Origin: Branchiostoma floridae
Lineage: Eukaryota > Chordata > Leptocardii > Amphioxiformes > Branchiostomatidae
Assembly (NCBI RefSeq): GCF_000003815.2
Contig: NC_049985.1
Location: 9,710,543 to 9,774,542 of the forward strand
Direction: 5' to 3'
DNA: 64,000 bases
A program made the translations under genes and the position numbers. Positions 36,501 through 46,302 of this stretch are shown one piece after another. The number at the start of each line of letters is the position of its first letter. Within the stretch, counting starts at the first letter, position 1. The notes under the pieces are model-generated. The model did not search any database and had not been told where the DNA came from. It saw nothing but the letters and a program-made list of their open reading frames with translations.

Positions 36501-39500
36501 CTTCTATAGGTCTGAGGAGTTGGTAGTTCAACCTGTAACATGTAGTATGATGTACTGTTGCACTAGTGGAGGGCAATCTATCTAGCATCCTCTCCAACAA
36601 GTCAAATTGTTACTAACGTTAGTTCACCTTTATCCGCCTTTAACCTCTATCCGTTGTGTTGCTAAACAAGGTATCCAGGGACATTAAGTCGATGGATGGT
36701 AGATTCAAATTGTATTATTTTCAAGATATTGCAGTTTGAAACCATCATCTGTCGACTTGATATCCCTAAATACATTGTTCTTAAAAAGAACGGATAAAGG
36801 TTACCCTATGGATAAAGGTGAACTAGCGTTACAATAAACAAATTATGGTTCATTCAAAATCTGTGAATTTTGAAACTTTTTGTCCTGCCTTACCTGTGTT
36901 CTGGGACTGGGTGCAAAAGCTTAGCAGGGAACATCAATCAGTTCACAACCCAGACTGCGTCATACCAAAGACTTGAAAAATAGTAAGACTGTTTGCTTTC
37001 TCTGCAACTTGTTAGAAAGAGTATGGCAATGGGAGTTTATCACACTCCACTACTCCTACCTGTTGGTTGCCTGGATACCAGACCCCAGCCCGATCTCAAA
37101 AATATCTACCCCACACAATAGATATTTTGGAGATCGAGCTGGGGTATGGTATCCAGGCTAGCCTGTTGGAAGTATTTGAACTTACCCGTGTTCTGGCTGT
37201 GGCCACCTCTGCCTTGAGCAGGTCAGGGTCATACTTGGTGCTGGCTGTGGAGGAGGAGGAGCACACTGGAGGGGAACAGCAAAAGGACAGGTTAGAGATG
37301 GATACTTTTTTCGTACAACAATTGTCAATAATACACAGAATTGCAGTATTACAATGCCTTCCATTTATATATTCACAATCCTCAGTTGTAGAAATCTGGT
37401 TGTTTATAGTTGTACTACCACGAGATCTTCAAAAAAGCCATTAAACTAGTTGAAACTTTATAGCTTCTGCCAAAGTCATTGAGACCAAAGGTACGTTTCT
37501 CAAGGACATACTATTTGCAGTACATAAGGAGAAGAGAGGCAGACTTGCTGTTTACTCTTTTGCTAGATCTTGACACAACAGGGCTCATGCCTTTCACTTA
37601 TCAATAACAATGGTTCTATTGTAGGTAGCAAAGGTGAGACAGGTGTTTTTGGAAGACAGGAATGTTCAGCAACAAAAATGACAAGCAAGGTTCCCTTCGT
37701 AAATCAGGATGTACATAAAGGCCTACTTTGTACTGTCGAGAAACATGATCTGTACAAAATGACAACTTGGTCATAACTTTTGCAGACTAAACTTCAAACT
37801 GCATGGATGAACTAATGACCTTTTGGGTAACTACCCTTAAAACTTCAGATCAATGATACACTTGCATGGGATATGTCATATGATATTAAAAATATGGTAT
37901 ACATCTAATGTTTTGATAGATTAGTTAGAAGCGAGTATAGTCATTCTTGATACTGTTGTATTGGGAAAACATACTGACTTGGTCAATGGCCTTATAGAGT
38001 ATACTTTGTGTTGTAATGTTGTTAAAACATCAAGAGATAGATTGACAACATAAAAGAAGAAGACTTTTAGTTTTACCTCCTCTAGTTACACAGAGTCACA
38101 TAAACCCAAAGAACAGAGTGTGGGCATTACACAGTATGTGACAATGTTTGAAAAAGAGCACAAGATTGTACAGCTGTCTGAAGTGGACATCATATTGTTT
38201 ATATTAGCTTCTCACCTGTCTATTGTTAACTGACACCTGATGTAAACCTATGGACCATTTGGCAAAAAAATGCCAAGGTCCAAGCTATTTGTTCTTTTGC
38301 CTGATCCAGTCAACAATCTTAATCCCCTCTGGCCTTCTCTTGGACAAAAATCTCAAGGTAGAGATGCAAGGTCGTAGTGAAAAGCCTAATGAACAGGATA
38401 CTGAGTGGCCTTGTGGATGTCTGCATGGTTCCAAACTTTTGTATTGTCCAAAGTATCTGTAACATCCAATCTTGACAAAAAATTTCATAGATGTTGGAAG
38501 TAAAAAGTGCTATGCAGAAGAATACGAGGTTAGCTTAGTGAAAATCTATTCTTTCTAAGGAAAAGAAAAAAGACTGGCTAAATGAACTGTGGATCAAATG
38601 TGGTCCCATTATGAAAGACTGCAACTCACTATCGTGCAGCTTGGGGGAGCAAAGATACACGGGATACAAACTCGTAACCCTCTGATCCAAAGGCAGGACT
38701 GCAAACAAATAGGCCATAGATGCTACAATTTTTTCATAATTTTTCGACACAGGATTTATTTGATGGACAAAGGTTCTTGCCTGTAACATCTGGATTTTTA
38801 ATCATATTCTATCAAAATCAAAACTGTACAATAAACACTTGTTCTAGTTTAACTGAGAGCGGTTATCAATCATTACTGACAATTGGCACGCCACGTGTAA
38901 ACGCAGCCCAACAAAGGCACAACCTGTCTAGACAAAGGTTTCTGACAGGGCACTAATTCCCAACATTCTTCTTTTTACCGAGGTGTCAGCGATCTTTGTG
39001 GCCCATCTGCTTTCAAACAATGGCCGACAATGTGCGGGCCGTCTCCGTCGCCACTGGCACTGTGATTAGAGGGGGGTGTCGTCAATGTTTGAAGGGCCAT
39101 TCCAATTCAAATAAGGATGAATGTCAAGAATCACAGTTACTAAACTAACGGCAGGCCTATACAACACTGAAAGTTTGATGCTTACTTTTTCTACCTTGTT
39201 AACAAATAAAAATTAGGTACCCAATAGATATCCTAGCAGGCTAAGGGCTAAAAATTAGCAATGAAACATTCAGTAGCTTATTCAGAGTTCCACTAGTCCG
39301 TGCAACACAAATTCTGCTGTCCGGGGCTGTAACTGGCCCCTCAGGAGGTCGGTGGATGATGGGCTGCTATAAGTGAGATTTAATCAGGCTAGGGTTCCAC
39401 TAACCAGTCTGATATTGAGACGAATCATTCTTGGGGAGCAGTCAAAATACCCTACATTGCATATACATCCTTTATCGATGAGAGAAGTACAATGTCATGC

Positions 39501-42500
39501 CCCCCTCCCCCATTTTTGTGTGCAAGTTTCCCGGCCAAGTTTCACCATACCGTACATTTCTGTCCTGCAGAGCTAAGTGCATATATGCACTGGTGAGAGG
39601 GACAGCCATAATGAAGGCTTAACATGTCTTAGCCCAGGAGCATTCCAAGCTGGCTCAAACAAAGAACTGCTAATAGTTAGTCCATCTGTTTTGGCAGGGG
39701 GCAGATTCCAGGCATTCTCTGTCTTTGTCGAAGGTTTGCCAGAGAAAAGAGTAAAGTAAAGAGAGTGTGGGGCAACTGTGTAATTAGTACACAATGGCTG
39801 TGGCCACAGTGGCAAGGCTTGGCTCCAGGCCAAACAGATGACTGAAAAGTCTGGTCACCTGTGCATTGGTTTTACCAGAGGGTTTCAAACACTCATCACT
39901 GCATCTACCGCAATCCATTTCTCACAAATACTTTTACGGTTCTGATTTTTTTCTGTTTCTCCTGCTTTAAAGCATGAGGAAAAAAAGTTCCAGCGACTAG
40001 AGGCAAAGGGTAACCTACACAGGAAAACTATTTGAAAACTAAACACTTGTTATAGGGGACTATAAATCCCCTCTGTTTTGATTTCATCATTCTTAGATTT
40101 GTAAAAAAAAATTTGCGAAGCTCAAAGATCACAATGAAAAAGAATCGGCAGAAATTTCTGCACCCTGGTACATAGTTTTAGAGTCAAAAATTTCCTTCCA
40201 GCTCTCTTGCCACCTTCGTACTATAAAATATCTGCGAACCAAGGAAGTAAATTGGCGTGGCCTGGAGAAAAAGTAAGGTCCATCTTTCTGCAGGTCCAAA
40301 GTGAAGAAAGGGGAGGGGGCTGGGGGACAGATAACATTACTGTCCAGGCAGATCTGGGCGGCTGATAGGGGCGGGGAGTGTGCAGTGATGATAACTACTG
40401 ATGTTATCTCCTCCCAGACCTGCCATGAAGGACAGTCATTAGGCAACATTCCACCAGACCTGTCACCAAGGTTCCCTCCCCAAATTTTCTTCTCCTATCT
40501 CTTGCTGAGCTAGTCTTGTTAAAGAGTAATTTGATCCAATTTCAATTTTTTTCCACATGAAGCATTTTGTGAAGGTAACCCAATAACTCGGTGAAGATTT
40601 TCTGCTTGCTAAGATGACAGCATGGCTGTTGTATTTGTATGTCGGGAACACAAAAATTATGTCCAATGATAAATGATGAGGGTGCAAGCTAGAACCCTGT
40701 CTGTCAGCGAGGATCTTAATAACTAGAGGTCACACGGCAGACTGTGTTCTGCTGAGCTATTCTCTGCTGCACTCCTGACAGACACAAACAGGCCGACTTC
40801 ACCACAGAACGCTGGACTGTTAAGCAACTAAAATTGCATTTATACGAACTAAACTTTGAATACGATTCATGATGCAAACGCATGATTCGGAAGACAAGAT
40901 AACACCCAAAACTTTGCAAAATACAATTCTTCATTTGTTTGAACTACTAGCACTAAAATGACAAATTGATCTTTTAGACAACACTGACGCAAGATACCAA
41001 ATGAGCACGAAGGTATTGGTGGAAAGAGATCTGCAATTTAGAGCATACAAAATTGAAGGCATTTTATGTTGGATTGGGTCAACAACTGTGATATTTCTTC
41101 TTAAGGAAACGAGAAAAGGTAAAACTTTAAAAGGGTACCAACTGATGGCAGATTTCAATACCATAAATTCTATGGCCAAATCCAGGTAAGAGCATGTTGT
41201 ACATAATCATAGAAAGTATAGAGCCCAGGATTGAAAGAAGACAGTGGTTATGGAAAATGATACAATACACAATATGTGTGTGCTAAATGTGTGAGAAGTG
41301 CAAAGAAAAGTTTTAGGTTTGTTATTAAGTTTGTACTTACAACTTGTACTCGACCTCCAGCCATGGAGGGCATCATTCAGGTGCTGGAACTGAAAAAAAG
41401 GACAAGCAACATTCCTTGTTAGTCCCTGTCACAACAAATAGATGAAATACTATGAAGGGATAAGTAATGCTATTATGAATTTACACACCACCTGTACGTT
41501 ACTGTATCCATTAGCTTCATCATCACTGGAAACACCTGTGAGATCCATAGTTCAGGATATCCCTCTCAAATGACCAGGCAAGAGGAAGTCATGCCCTAAC
41601 ACTTGGTGCAACATGCCTTAAAAACATATGATTAACCTTCGAATTCTAACCAATACTAGCTTAACTACATTTCTCTTTGGCGATTTCCTATTGAGCAACC
41701 ATCAAAGAAAACATTCCATCCTTGGTAAAAGATACTATGACGTCACAACGGCACACAGGCCCGATCGCTTACTTCAAAAGGACTTAATTCCAACCAAGAC
41801 TTATTGGAAAATGCTAACGTTATTACATTTCTCTGCAGGGATTTCCTGTTGCAATATCTGAGTGGAAACATTGCTTCACTGATAAACAATGTGCTGATGT
41901 CAGGCTGGGGTGTGTCCAGCTCATATTGCCAAACTAAGTGAAGTTGTCATCACTCTAACCACAGGACTCTTACCTCATCTTGAGCCAGCGCCAATCTTTC
42001 TTGCTTGATGTTGTAGATTTCTTGTTTGCACTGGAACGGGAAGGAAAGCGATTGAATGCAGTAATCATATCACACATCGTTACTCATTGTGACATGTACT
42101 TTCTCTCTTCTACCAGATAGTTACTATGACAGAAAAATGTTCAAGGGTGGCCAGGATATTGAAAATACATTGTAAAAGGGTAACTGATCAAATGCAACAC
42201 AATACGTTGGGAGCTGGTAATGAAAATCAAAGAGGGCACAAAAATATTAGACTACCCGACCCCAAAGTTTACTATTAAGAAAACTGTTTGTACATTGTAT
42301 CGTAGATCCTTGCCAACATTTGTATGTAAGACTTTTCTGATATGATTCCCACACAGTATATAAGGCAGACCAGCACTTCACCTTACACTTTTCTACAGGA
42401 GTCAAACACTGTACAGGCAAACAACAGATTCCTCTCTATATCCTAGTATGGGAAGAATGCTGGAGGAACACTCGATGCAGTTAAGACAAACTTTGACTTT

Positions 42501-45500
42501 GCTAGATATTGAGAAATTGCATTAGGCCATAACAATTTGTTGGTTCTTAGGTTTTAAACAAATCATGTTGAACTTGAAGAGCAACAATTACATGAAAACA
42601 TATTCAGGGAGGAAAGTCTGTACCTTGGAACACACAGCTTTAGGGAGTGAATATCATCAGGCTGACATTTTCCATTGAACAATTTGTTCTCAGTTTGACT
42701 TCTTGATTAGTTATTTGTAAAAATGACTAGAAGTAGATCTAGAACCAAGGAAATGACTTGGAATGGCCCTGCCTTCACTGAAAGAAATGAGCAAATCCCT
42801 GGGCTGGAGGTGGGATAGCCGGTATACAGGAGAAATGAATAGCCAGGTATTAAGGTAATTTGGTACTTTGGGGAGTGGTCATTACCTGTAATGGGGTTGT
42901 TGTAACTCCACCAGGAAGTGTCCTAATTAATCAATACTGGGGGCTCAAACCAGGAGCATGGCAGGAATGTTTAGCAGTCGGGTCTCTCGTTATGAGATGG
43001 ATGGAGAAGTACTTAAAAGTCATAGGATTACCATTAACAATGTCATATTCTATTATCAGCCAAAATAGAAAATGAGCAAAATTTTGGTATGTTGCATACA
43101 CACAGGTAATTGCTTTCAAATTAAAAAAAAAAAACACTTGGCATTACAGAATGCTCTTCAAAATCCAACAAGATGTAATGCTAGTTCACCTTTATCCGTT
43201 GAGTTACCTATATCCGTTGTTTTTAAAAACAGAGTATTTGGGGATATCACGTCGACGGACGTTAGTTTCAAATTGCAATATTTTCAGGATATTGCAGTTT
43301 AAAACTATCACCTGTTGACTTGATGTGCCTTCGTACCCTGCATTTAAAAGCAACGGATATAGGTTACCCAACGAATAAAGGTGAATTAGCGTTACATTAT
43401 GCATTTTTTGGGCGGTTCATATAGCCAATGTGATTTTTTCATGTGTACTCACATATCCTTATGCTTTTTGGTGGGGGGTTTAGACAAAATTTCAAAATCA
43501 TATGATGCAATTTTTAACAAAAGGGATTCTCAAAGTCAAAGCAAGTTTGCTCTTGTAGAATACAGGATCTCTCAACTGTAACTGTTATTGAAACTACATT
43601 TCCTGCAGTACATATTTGGTACAAAGAGCTGGTTATAAAAACATAAAGTTCTTGGAGAACAAGGCCAAGCGGTGAAGGAATGCTGATGAAAACATGCTTC
43701 CACTATGAGAGTTGTTTAGGTAATGACACTGGCAGATGCTTAAAAACATGATTGAATGGGCCGGGCAGGTCCAGAATGGGAGGAACTCTCCAGAAATGGT
43801 CAGTCATGCCTATGGAAACACCAGGCCTTGTTCTGAATGAAACAGTAAGCGGTCAAGAATTCTTAACTATGTTGGAATGCTGGTAAGGAATTTGTGTGCT
43901 TCTTTGGTAGAACTTGGGACATGGTTTTTATAATGACTCAAAAACAAATAGGATTTTTGTATACACACATTCTTTTCTTAAATGCATCAAGAAATTCCCA
44001 TAAGACTCTATACATGGTAAGGATCAATTCAGTTTGGATTTGAAGTGTAAGAAAAATTTGGATTTTTCCCACAATGATATACTTCCCACTGATAAAGTTA
44101 CAACTTTGAAGGTTTCGTTTCACATTGTTGACAAAACAAGAAAGCCATTACAATAGCATGTACACTTTTCCTGTAACACTAACAGCAAATGAAACCCTAC
44201 AGAGGTACGTGTAGAGCTAGAACAACTTTATTTTCTCCAAAGTGCTATCCATATAACCAAGTCTGTATTCTCTTAGCTTGACGAAATGCTTGTTGTTGAT
44301 GTTTTTTCTGCAATCTCAAATAATTTTCTGCCAACTGCAGGTGGATATTACAAATCCTGAAAGCTGCCAATCTAGCCAAGTTGTCAGCTATTTCATTTCC
44401 CCTTATTAGTTACATTCTTTACCAGCTCCAGCTTGCATCATTTCCGGCCTACACAGGGCCAAATGTGTTTTCCATTCTGTGGTCCCCTGTGGCATCCAGG
44501 GAATGCTCACCCTTCCTGTGCCATGGTCAAGTGCGTGACGTAACACTTTGCCGAAGGCAGAACTACAGAATGGGTAGTTCCTGGGTGTCAATCGTTTCAC
44601 CATCACTTCTTAGCTAATCCTAGCAATCTATATCTAAGTTGACACGAATCTGTTCCATTTACTGAAGTTGAAGTTGATTGTAACTGTCAGAAATATGAAA
44701 ACTAGACCCAACTTCTGACATTTTAGTGAAAACTTTAAAGAAAAACAGAAATGTAGTACCATTCATATATGAAATTCTGTTGCTGACCTCTTAATATGCA
44801 TTGACTTAAGTCACACAATCTAGACTTTAAAGAATAAAGCTGGACTAGAAATCAATGTCAAAACAGAGTCTAATCTTCAAGCAAGACGTCAGAGGGAGTG
44901 AATGTAGCCAGATTCAAGTTTTCTTCCCAGGCATTCTGTCCTCTTTCTTCACCTGACTTTAAAATGCCTCAGACTCAAGGAAAAAATTGTTTGTGCAGCC
45001 TAAAAACAGTAACCAGGAAAGTTTTGTTCCTCACCTCCAGCGCCTGATGCGCGGTGACCAGGTAGTCCTTAAGCATCCTCTCCTGCTCTCCTCTCCATTG
45101 CTCGCGAGGATCCTCCAGCTGGTTGTTGCCGGTGTTGTGGTCGATGTAGTACACCCCTACCTGAGGGTCGTACACCTCCTCCCAACCAAAAGGGAGCTCT
45201 GTGGAAAACAAAGGGCAACATATATAAGAACACTCCATGATAGCATCCACTCATGTACAAATAAAACAATATTCTTGTTCTTCTTGTGTCATCATTACAC
45301 TTTTCGGCTTCAGTACTTTACATACGCCCTTCCTCTGGGGATCTGAACTTCCAGATCTTCCCTGGTGCATGGTTCGGGCAGAAAACTATCTGATAAACAA
45401 TAACCAGGAATGTTTTGAATAAAGAAAAAGTCTTTTGATAAAGAATAAGAGTTCTCAATAACTCAAAAACTTTCCCTATCTTGTCAATTTCCAATTTCAG

Positions 45501-46302
45501 TTGAGTGCCAGACATTGTTATCTAGCTACATGTAAACAGATGATCTTTCAACTGAAGAAAGGTTCTAAAAACTTTGAAGTTCTTGACTAACCTGTCTATC
45601 AATGTCATGTAACAGTGCATACCGTTCTTTGTACCATCAGCTAACCTTGCTTTTGTTCGCCAACTGTATATCATGCCATTCCCCTTGCCCTACCACATTA
45701 GCCTTTCCCTGAGCTAAATGCCCAAGGGAACCATATCACATGTTTCACCTGTCAAAGGTCATCAAAATTGCACCTGTAAACCTTTTGTTTTCTGTGCACA
45801 TACTCTTTGTTGTCAAGGTCAACAGCCTGTGTACTGTTTACAGGTGAGGTTAGCAGGTAGGTGACCTTACATTCTGTAAGGGTCGGACAGGAAAAGGCCG
45901 ATATAGTTGGGGCATGGCAAGAATTGCAGTCTGGCAACAAAAGAAACAAAGCGATTCCCTTGGGAACTATCCTGGGAATGTTTCCCAACACAAGAGAATG
46001 TTGATGCTCAGGTTTCCTAAGCGGCCATTATAGCAACAATAGTACCATAGATTGTTCTGTTGTAAAGAGGGGGAATGCTTAAATCCTTTCCATGTATAGC
46101 CATACGTTATTGTGGTAGAAGTTTGATAACTTTATTTCAAATTTAACTGCAAAATTTGAAGTGTGGTCCATGAAAATTGAAAGTTTTTATATCTTAACAC
46201 TAGCATAAACTAGCATAAAGAAATCTTATTGTAATTTTGAATTAGAGAAGAAAACACTTACCATTTCCTATGCAGTCTGCAAAAGTCTGTGGTTTCGTGT
46301 GC
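21459..46302 (-). CDS. WWC1: WWC-family (KIBRA) scaffold protein, 5'-partial, 23 coding exons
   Basis: KIBRA/WWC proteins are cytoplasmic cortical scaffolds that promote LATS activation in the Hippo pathway and bind aPKC. The 23 exons join in phase with no break, giving 1168 residues plus a stop. In order they encode: the WW1-WW2 linker ([10 protein letters not shown]), WW2 ([14 protein letters not shown], with Leu in place of the second Trp), coiled coils, Ser-rich segments with [17 protein letters not shown], the conserved [16 protein letters not shown], a C2 domain ending [11 protein letters not shown], the basic [16 protein letters not shown], a C-terminal coiled coil, and ADDV at the end (PDZ ligand). 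Vertebrate WWC1 is about 1110 residues. The start codon and WW1 are outside the window. An invertebrate single gene would be co-orthologous to WWC1, WWC2 and WWC3. Confidence 0.96.
22931..23012. repeat. 30 bp tandem repeat carrying three CArG boxes
   Basis: Nearly three copies of AAGCCATTTCCAAATATGGC plus AGCATTGGCC. Each unit holds CCAAATATGG, a perfect CC(A/T)6GG SRF-type site, at 22940, 22970 and 23000, plus an overlapping AATATGGC (YY1-type) core. It lies in the last WWC intron. Confidence 0.9.
23242..23265. repeat. Poly-T runs
   Basis: Two T tracts (8 and about 16) within a few tens of bases in the last WWC intron. Confidence 0.7.
23376..23444 (-). pseudogene. tRNA-like sequence, probably tRNA pseudogene
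   Basis: On the - strand a good A box (TGGCGCAGTGG) and B box (GGTTCGAATCC) are present. A paired T arm CCCGG/CCGGG and a 5 bp anticodon stem GCATT/AATGC enclose loop CCAAGCT (would-be anticodon AAG, Leu). Position 33 is C rather than T, and the acceptor strands GTCGCAT and GAGGTAT do not pair. It is therefore a decayed gene or a tRNA-derived repeat. Confidence 0.5.
23773..23903 (-). CDS. WWC1: WWC exon v
   Basis: 131 bases: [43 protein letters not shown] and two bases of Arg. A basic coiled-coil segment just before the C-terminal exon. Confidence 0.95.
24170..24450 (+). mobile_element. tRNA-derived SINE candidate
   Basis: The head has an A box (TAGCTGAGTGGG at 24179) and a B box (GAGTTCGATTCC at 24222) with spacing typical of a tRNA promoter, but poor stem pairing. 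It is followed by about 200 bp of unrelated body ending AT-rich. It lies between WWC exons u and v. Confidence 0.5.
24479..24622 (-). CDS. WWC1: WWC exon u (C-terminal coiled coil)
   Basis: 48 codons: [47 protein letters not shown]. Matches the LKELKEQLE...LPQWLxEDE segment. Confidence 0.97.
24683..24772. repeat. Partial copy of GTTCACC-TATCCGTTG element
   Basis: GGTTCACC, GGTAACCTATATCCATTGTT and the later GGTGGTTTCAACC match one half of the elements at 36614 and 43174. The other terminus is missing. Confidence 0.5.
24924..25016 (-). CDS. WWC1: WWC exon t
   Basis: 31 codons: [20 protein letters not shown] then [23 protein letters not shown] is identical to vertebrate WWC1 in my reading. 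Confidence 0.97.
25148..25249 (-). CDS. WWC1: WWC exon s (aPKC-binding-type motif)
   Basis: 34 codons: [20 protein letters not shown] then [14 protein letters not shown]. It corresponds to LNRSDSDSS...PFVRNSLERRS in vertebrates, the segment reported to bind atypical PKC. Confidence 0.97.
25318..25491. mobile_element. pogo/Tigger-type MITE
   Basis: TA|CAGTAGAAGTCAGTTAATTG at the left and the inverted ...CAATCAAATGGCTTCTACTG|TA at the right. The 174 bp element with a TA duplication and CAGT termini fits non-autonomous Tc1/mariner-pogo elements. No coding sequence. Confidence 0.7.
25734..25889 (-). CDS. WWC1: WWC exon r
   Basis: 52 codons: [40 protein letters not shown], then GQYVCK. [12 protein letters not shown] is a conserved block preceding the aPKC-binding region. 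Confidence 0.96.
26181..26531 (-). CDS. WWC1: WWC exon q (disordered, TPTP-rich)
   Basis: 117 codons, phase 0 both sides: [16 protein letters not shown], then [14 protein letters not shown] and [14 protein letters not shown]. The repeated DTPTP motif has no close counterpart in vertebrate WWC1, whose equivalent region is Glu-rich. Confidence 0.93.
26849..27007 (-). CDS. WWC1: WWC exon p (C2 domain, end)
   Basis: 53 codons: [37 protein letters not shown], then a Ser/Thr-rich tail. GxAQISLAxF and RWYNLL are C2 hallmarks. Phase 0 at both ends. Confidence 0.97.
27104..27152. repeat. Dispersed repeat fragment (copy 2)
   Basis: Direct match to 6911-6960 (GGGTAGTCCCTAAAG, then GATTTCCAAGGGAGCCC). 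It lies between WWC exons for C2 segments. Confidence 0.6.
27402..27594 (-). CDS. WWC1: WWC exon o (C2 domain, middle)
   Basis: 193 bases: [59 protein letters not shown]. NPVFNExF is the typical C2 strand motif. Confidence 0.96.
27912..28073 (-). CDS. WWC1: WWC exon n (C2 domain, start)
   Basis: 162 bases: acidic lead, then [20 protein letters not shown] and [16 protein letters not shown]. The VGLKY...LSIRVEQxRNLSAL pattern is the first beta strands of the WWC C2 domain. Confidence 0.96.
28443..28569 (-). CDS. WWC1: WWC exon m
   Basis: 127 bases: [20 protein letters not shown] then [20 protein letters not shown]. The second half is almost invariant across WWC proteins. Confidence 0.97.
28905..29394 (-). 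CDS. WWC1: WWC exon l
   Basis: The longest coding exon (490 bases). It starts [20 protein letters not shown] and carries [20 protein letters not shown], an acidic Asn/Thr-rich part, and [19 protein letters not shown]. The [10 protein letters not shown] core is the most conserved low-complexity motif in the family. Confidence 0.96.
29870..30047 (-). CDS. WWC1: WWC exon k (Ser/Gly-rich)
   Basis: 178 bases: [56 protein letters not shown]. The three SRGSL/SKGSL repeats suggest clustered phosphorylation sites. SFTDIY corresponds to the vertebrate SFTDLYYDP. Confidence 0.95.
30170..30250. repeat. Foldback in WWC intron
   Basis: TATGCCAAAAAGCAGTTA and TAACTGCTTTTTGGCGTA are inverted, with inner AGCAACTG / CAGTTGCT. 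A second small inverted pair (GGATGTCTAACCTTCAT / ATGAAGGTTTGGCATCC) follows at 30262-30312. Confidence 0.8.
30398..30487 (-). CDS. WWC1: WWC exon j
   Basis: 90 bases: [20 protein letters not shown] then [10 protein letters not shown], ending AAGAG|GTAGGG. Matches the family's RLKLxxKRNxLxxxLEEATR. Confidence 0.96.
30723..30965 (-). CDS. WWC1: WWC exon i (central coiled coil)
   Basis: 243 bases: [80 protein letters not shown]. The PGVxDxxKDRLxLIxEKExLLKE core is a family hallmark. Confidence 0.98.
31144..31320. repeat. Foldback MITE in WWC intron
   Basis: Arms of about 68 bp: AAAGTCTTCTTCGTTACACA and onward to CGACCATCTGTC, mirrored by GACAGATGGTCTTCAG to TGTGTAACGAAGAAGACTTT. The loop is about 40 bp. 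The high arm identity suggests a young insertion. Confidence 0.85.
31480..31553 (-). CDS. WWC1: WWC exon h
   Basis: 74 bases: [20 protein letters not shown] then EAKR and two bases of Arg. Matches the LAEKVRLRLRYEEAKRR segment. Donor AGAAG|GTACGT. Confidence 0.96.
32021..32291 (-). CDS. WWC1: WWC exon g
   Basis: 271 bases: [53 protein letters not shown], then a Ser-rich stretch to [11 protein letters not shown]. It matches the YKLDEAQAVLRE and SSQTDISG family landmarks. Markedly GC-richer than the surrounding introns. Confidence 0.97.
33332..33411 (-). CDS. WWC1: WWC exon f (coiled coil)
   Basis: 80 bases encoding [20 protein letters not shown] and GVDTLQ, colinear with the family's VNKLKREMxxLQxELxxKxRG segment. 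Donor CAAGC|GTGAGT. Confidence 0.95.
34446..36048. mobile_element. Internally deleted Tigger/pogo DNA transposon
   Basis: About 1.6 kb. TA|CAGTGAAACTTGCCTTAGGG at the left and ...CTATAGACAGGTTTCACTG|TA at the right are inverted termini with a TA target duplication. Subterminal GGGGCCACCTG blocks repeat at both ends. The interior carries a transposase N-terminus (35602-35739). It lies in the intron between WWC exons e and f. Confidence 0.85.
35602..35739 (+). pseudogene. Tigger/pogo transposase N-terminal fragment
   Basis: 45 codons: [20 protein letters not shown] then [20 protein letters not shown] and IS, stopping at TAA. [24 protein letters not shown] is the CENP-B/pogo-type N-terminal helix-turn-helix signature; two extra residues (GA) sit before VGRTQ. 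The catalytic DDE part is gone. Confidence 0.8.
36614..36832. mobile_element. MITE with GTTCACCTTTATCCG termini (copy 1)
   Basis: TAACGTTAGTTCACCTTTAT at the left mirrors ATAAAGGTGAACTAGCGTTA at the right. Inner AAGTCGATGGATGGTAG... and ...ACCATCATCTGTCGACTT also pair. About 219 bp, noncoding. A second copy is at 43174. Confidence 0.85.
37069..37158. repeat. Foldback next to WWC exon e donor
   Basis: GCCTGGATACCAGACCCCAG and CTGGGGTATGGTATCCAGGC are inverted, with inner CGATCTCAAAAATATCT / AGATATTTTGGAGATCG. Arms are about 38 bp. It starts 27 bp downstream of the exon e 5' splice site. Confidence 0.85.
37186..37265 (-). CDS. WWC1: WWC exon e (Ser-run and coiled coil)
   Basis: 80 bases: [20 protein letters not shown] then ATARTR|GTAAGT. 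A second acceptor (CTCCACAG) 21 bases inside would remove seven residues in frame, trimming the Ser run only. A 90 bp foldback lies 27 bp past its donor. Confidence 0.95.
37266..41340. other. WWC intron d/e, nothing specific seen
   Basis: A 4.1 kb intron without coding evidence. A GC-richer patch around 38990-39070 and another near 40290-40420 stand out from AT-rich surroundings and could be conserved noncoding elements. Confidence 0.4.
41341..41389 (-). CDS. WWC1: WWC exon d
   Basis: 49 bases encoding [16 protein letters not shown] with one base out. It follows a T-rich acceptor and ends AGTT|GTAAGT. Less conserved than its neighbours, but phase and position fit. Confidence 0.88.
41974..42030 (-). 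CDS. WWC1: WWC exon c (first coiled coil)
   Basis: 19 codons, phase 0 at both ends: [19 protein letters not shown], then GTAAGAG. Matches the family's KEIYQVKQQRLELAQQE helix. Confidence 0.95.
42031..45034. other. WWC intron b/c
   Basis: A 3.0 kb intron holding the MITE at 43174. Apart from a poly-A run near 43123-43134, nothing else is recognised. Confidence 0.4.
43174..43396. mobile_element. MITE with GTTCACCTTTATCCG termini (copy 2)
   Basis: GTAATGCTAGTTCACCTTTA and its mirror TAAAGGTGAATTAGCGTTAC bound a 223 bp element. Internal text is colinear with the copy at 36614 (for example ATTTTCAGGATATTGCAGTT). Confidence 0.85.
45035..45198 (-). CDS. WWC1: WWC exon b (second WW domain)
   Basis: 164 bases encoding [20 protein letters not shown] and [20 protein letters not shown], then [14 protein letters not shown]. 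The first Trp is present and the second is Leu, as KIBRA WW2 also lacks a second Trp. Donor CTGGAG|GTGAGG. Confidence 0.98.
46262..46302 (-). CDS. WWC1: WWC exon a (linker after WW1)
   Basis: A 41-base exon, one base completing a codon, then [13 protein letters not shown] and one base out. It is flanked by TTTTTTACAG and AAATG|GTAAGTG on the - strand. It matches the family's YTKPLTFADC linker exactly where expected. Its entry phase shows at least one more coding exon upstream. Confidence 0.93.
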
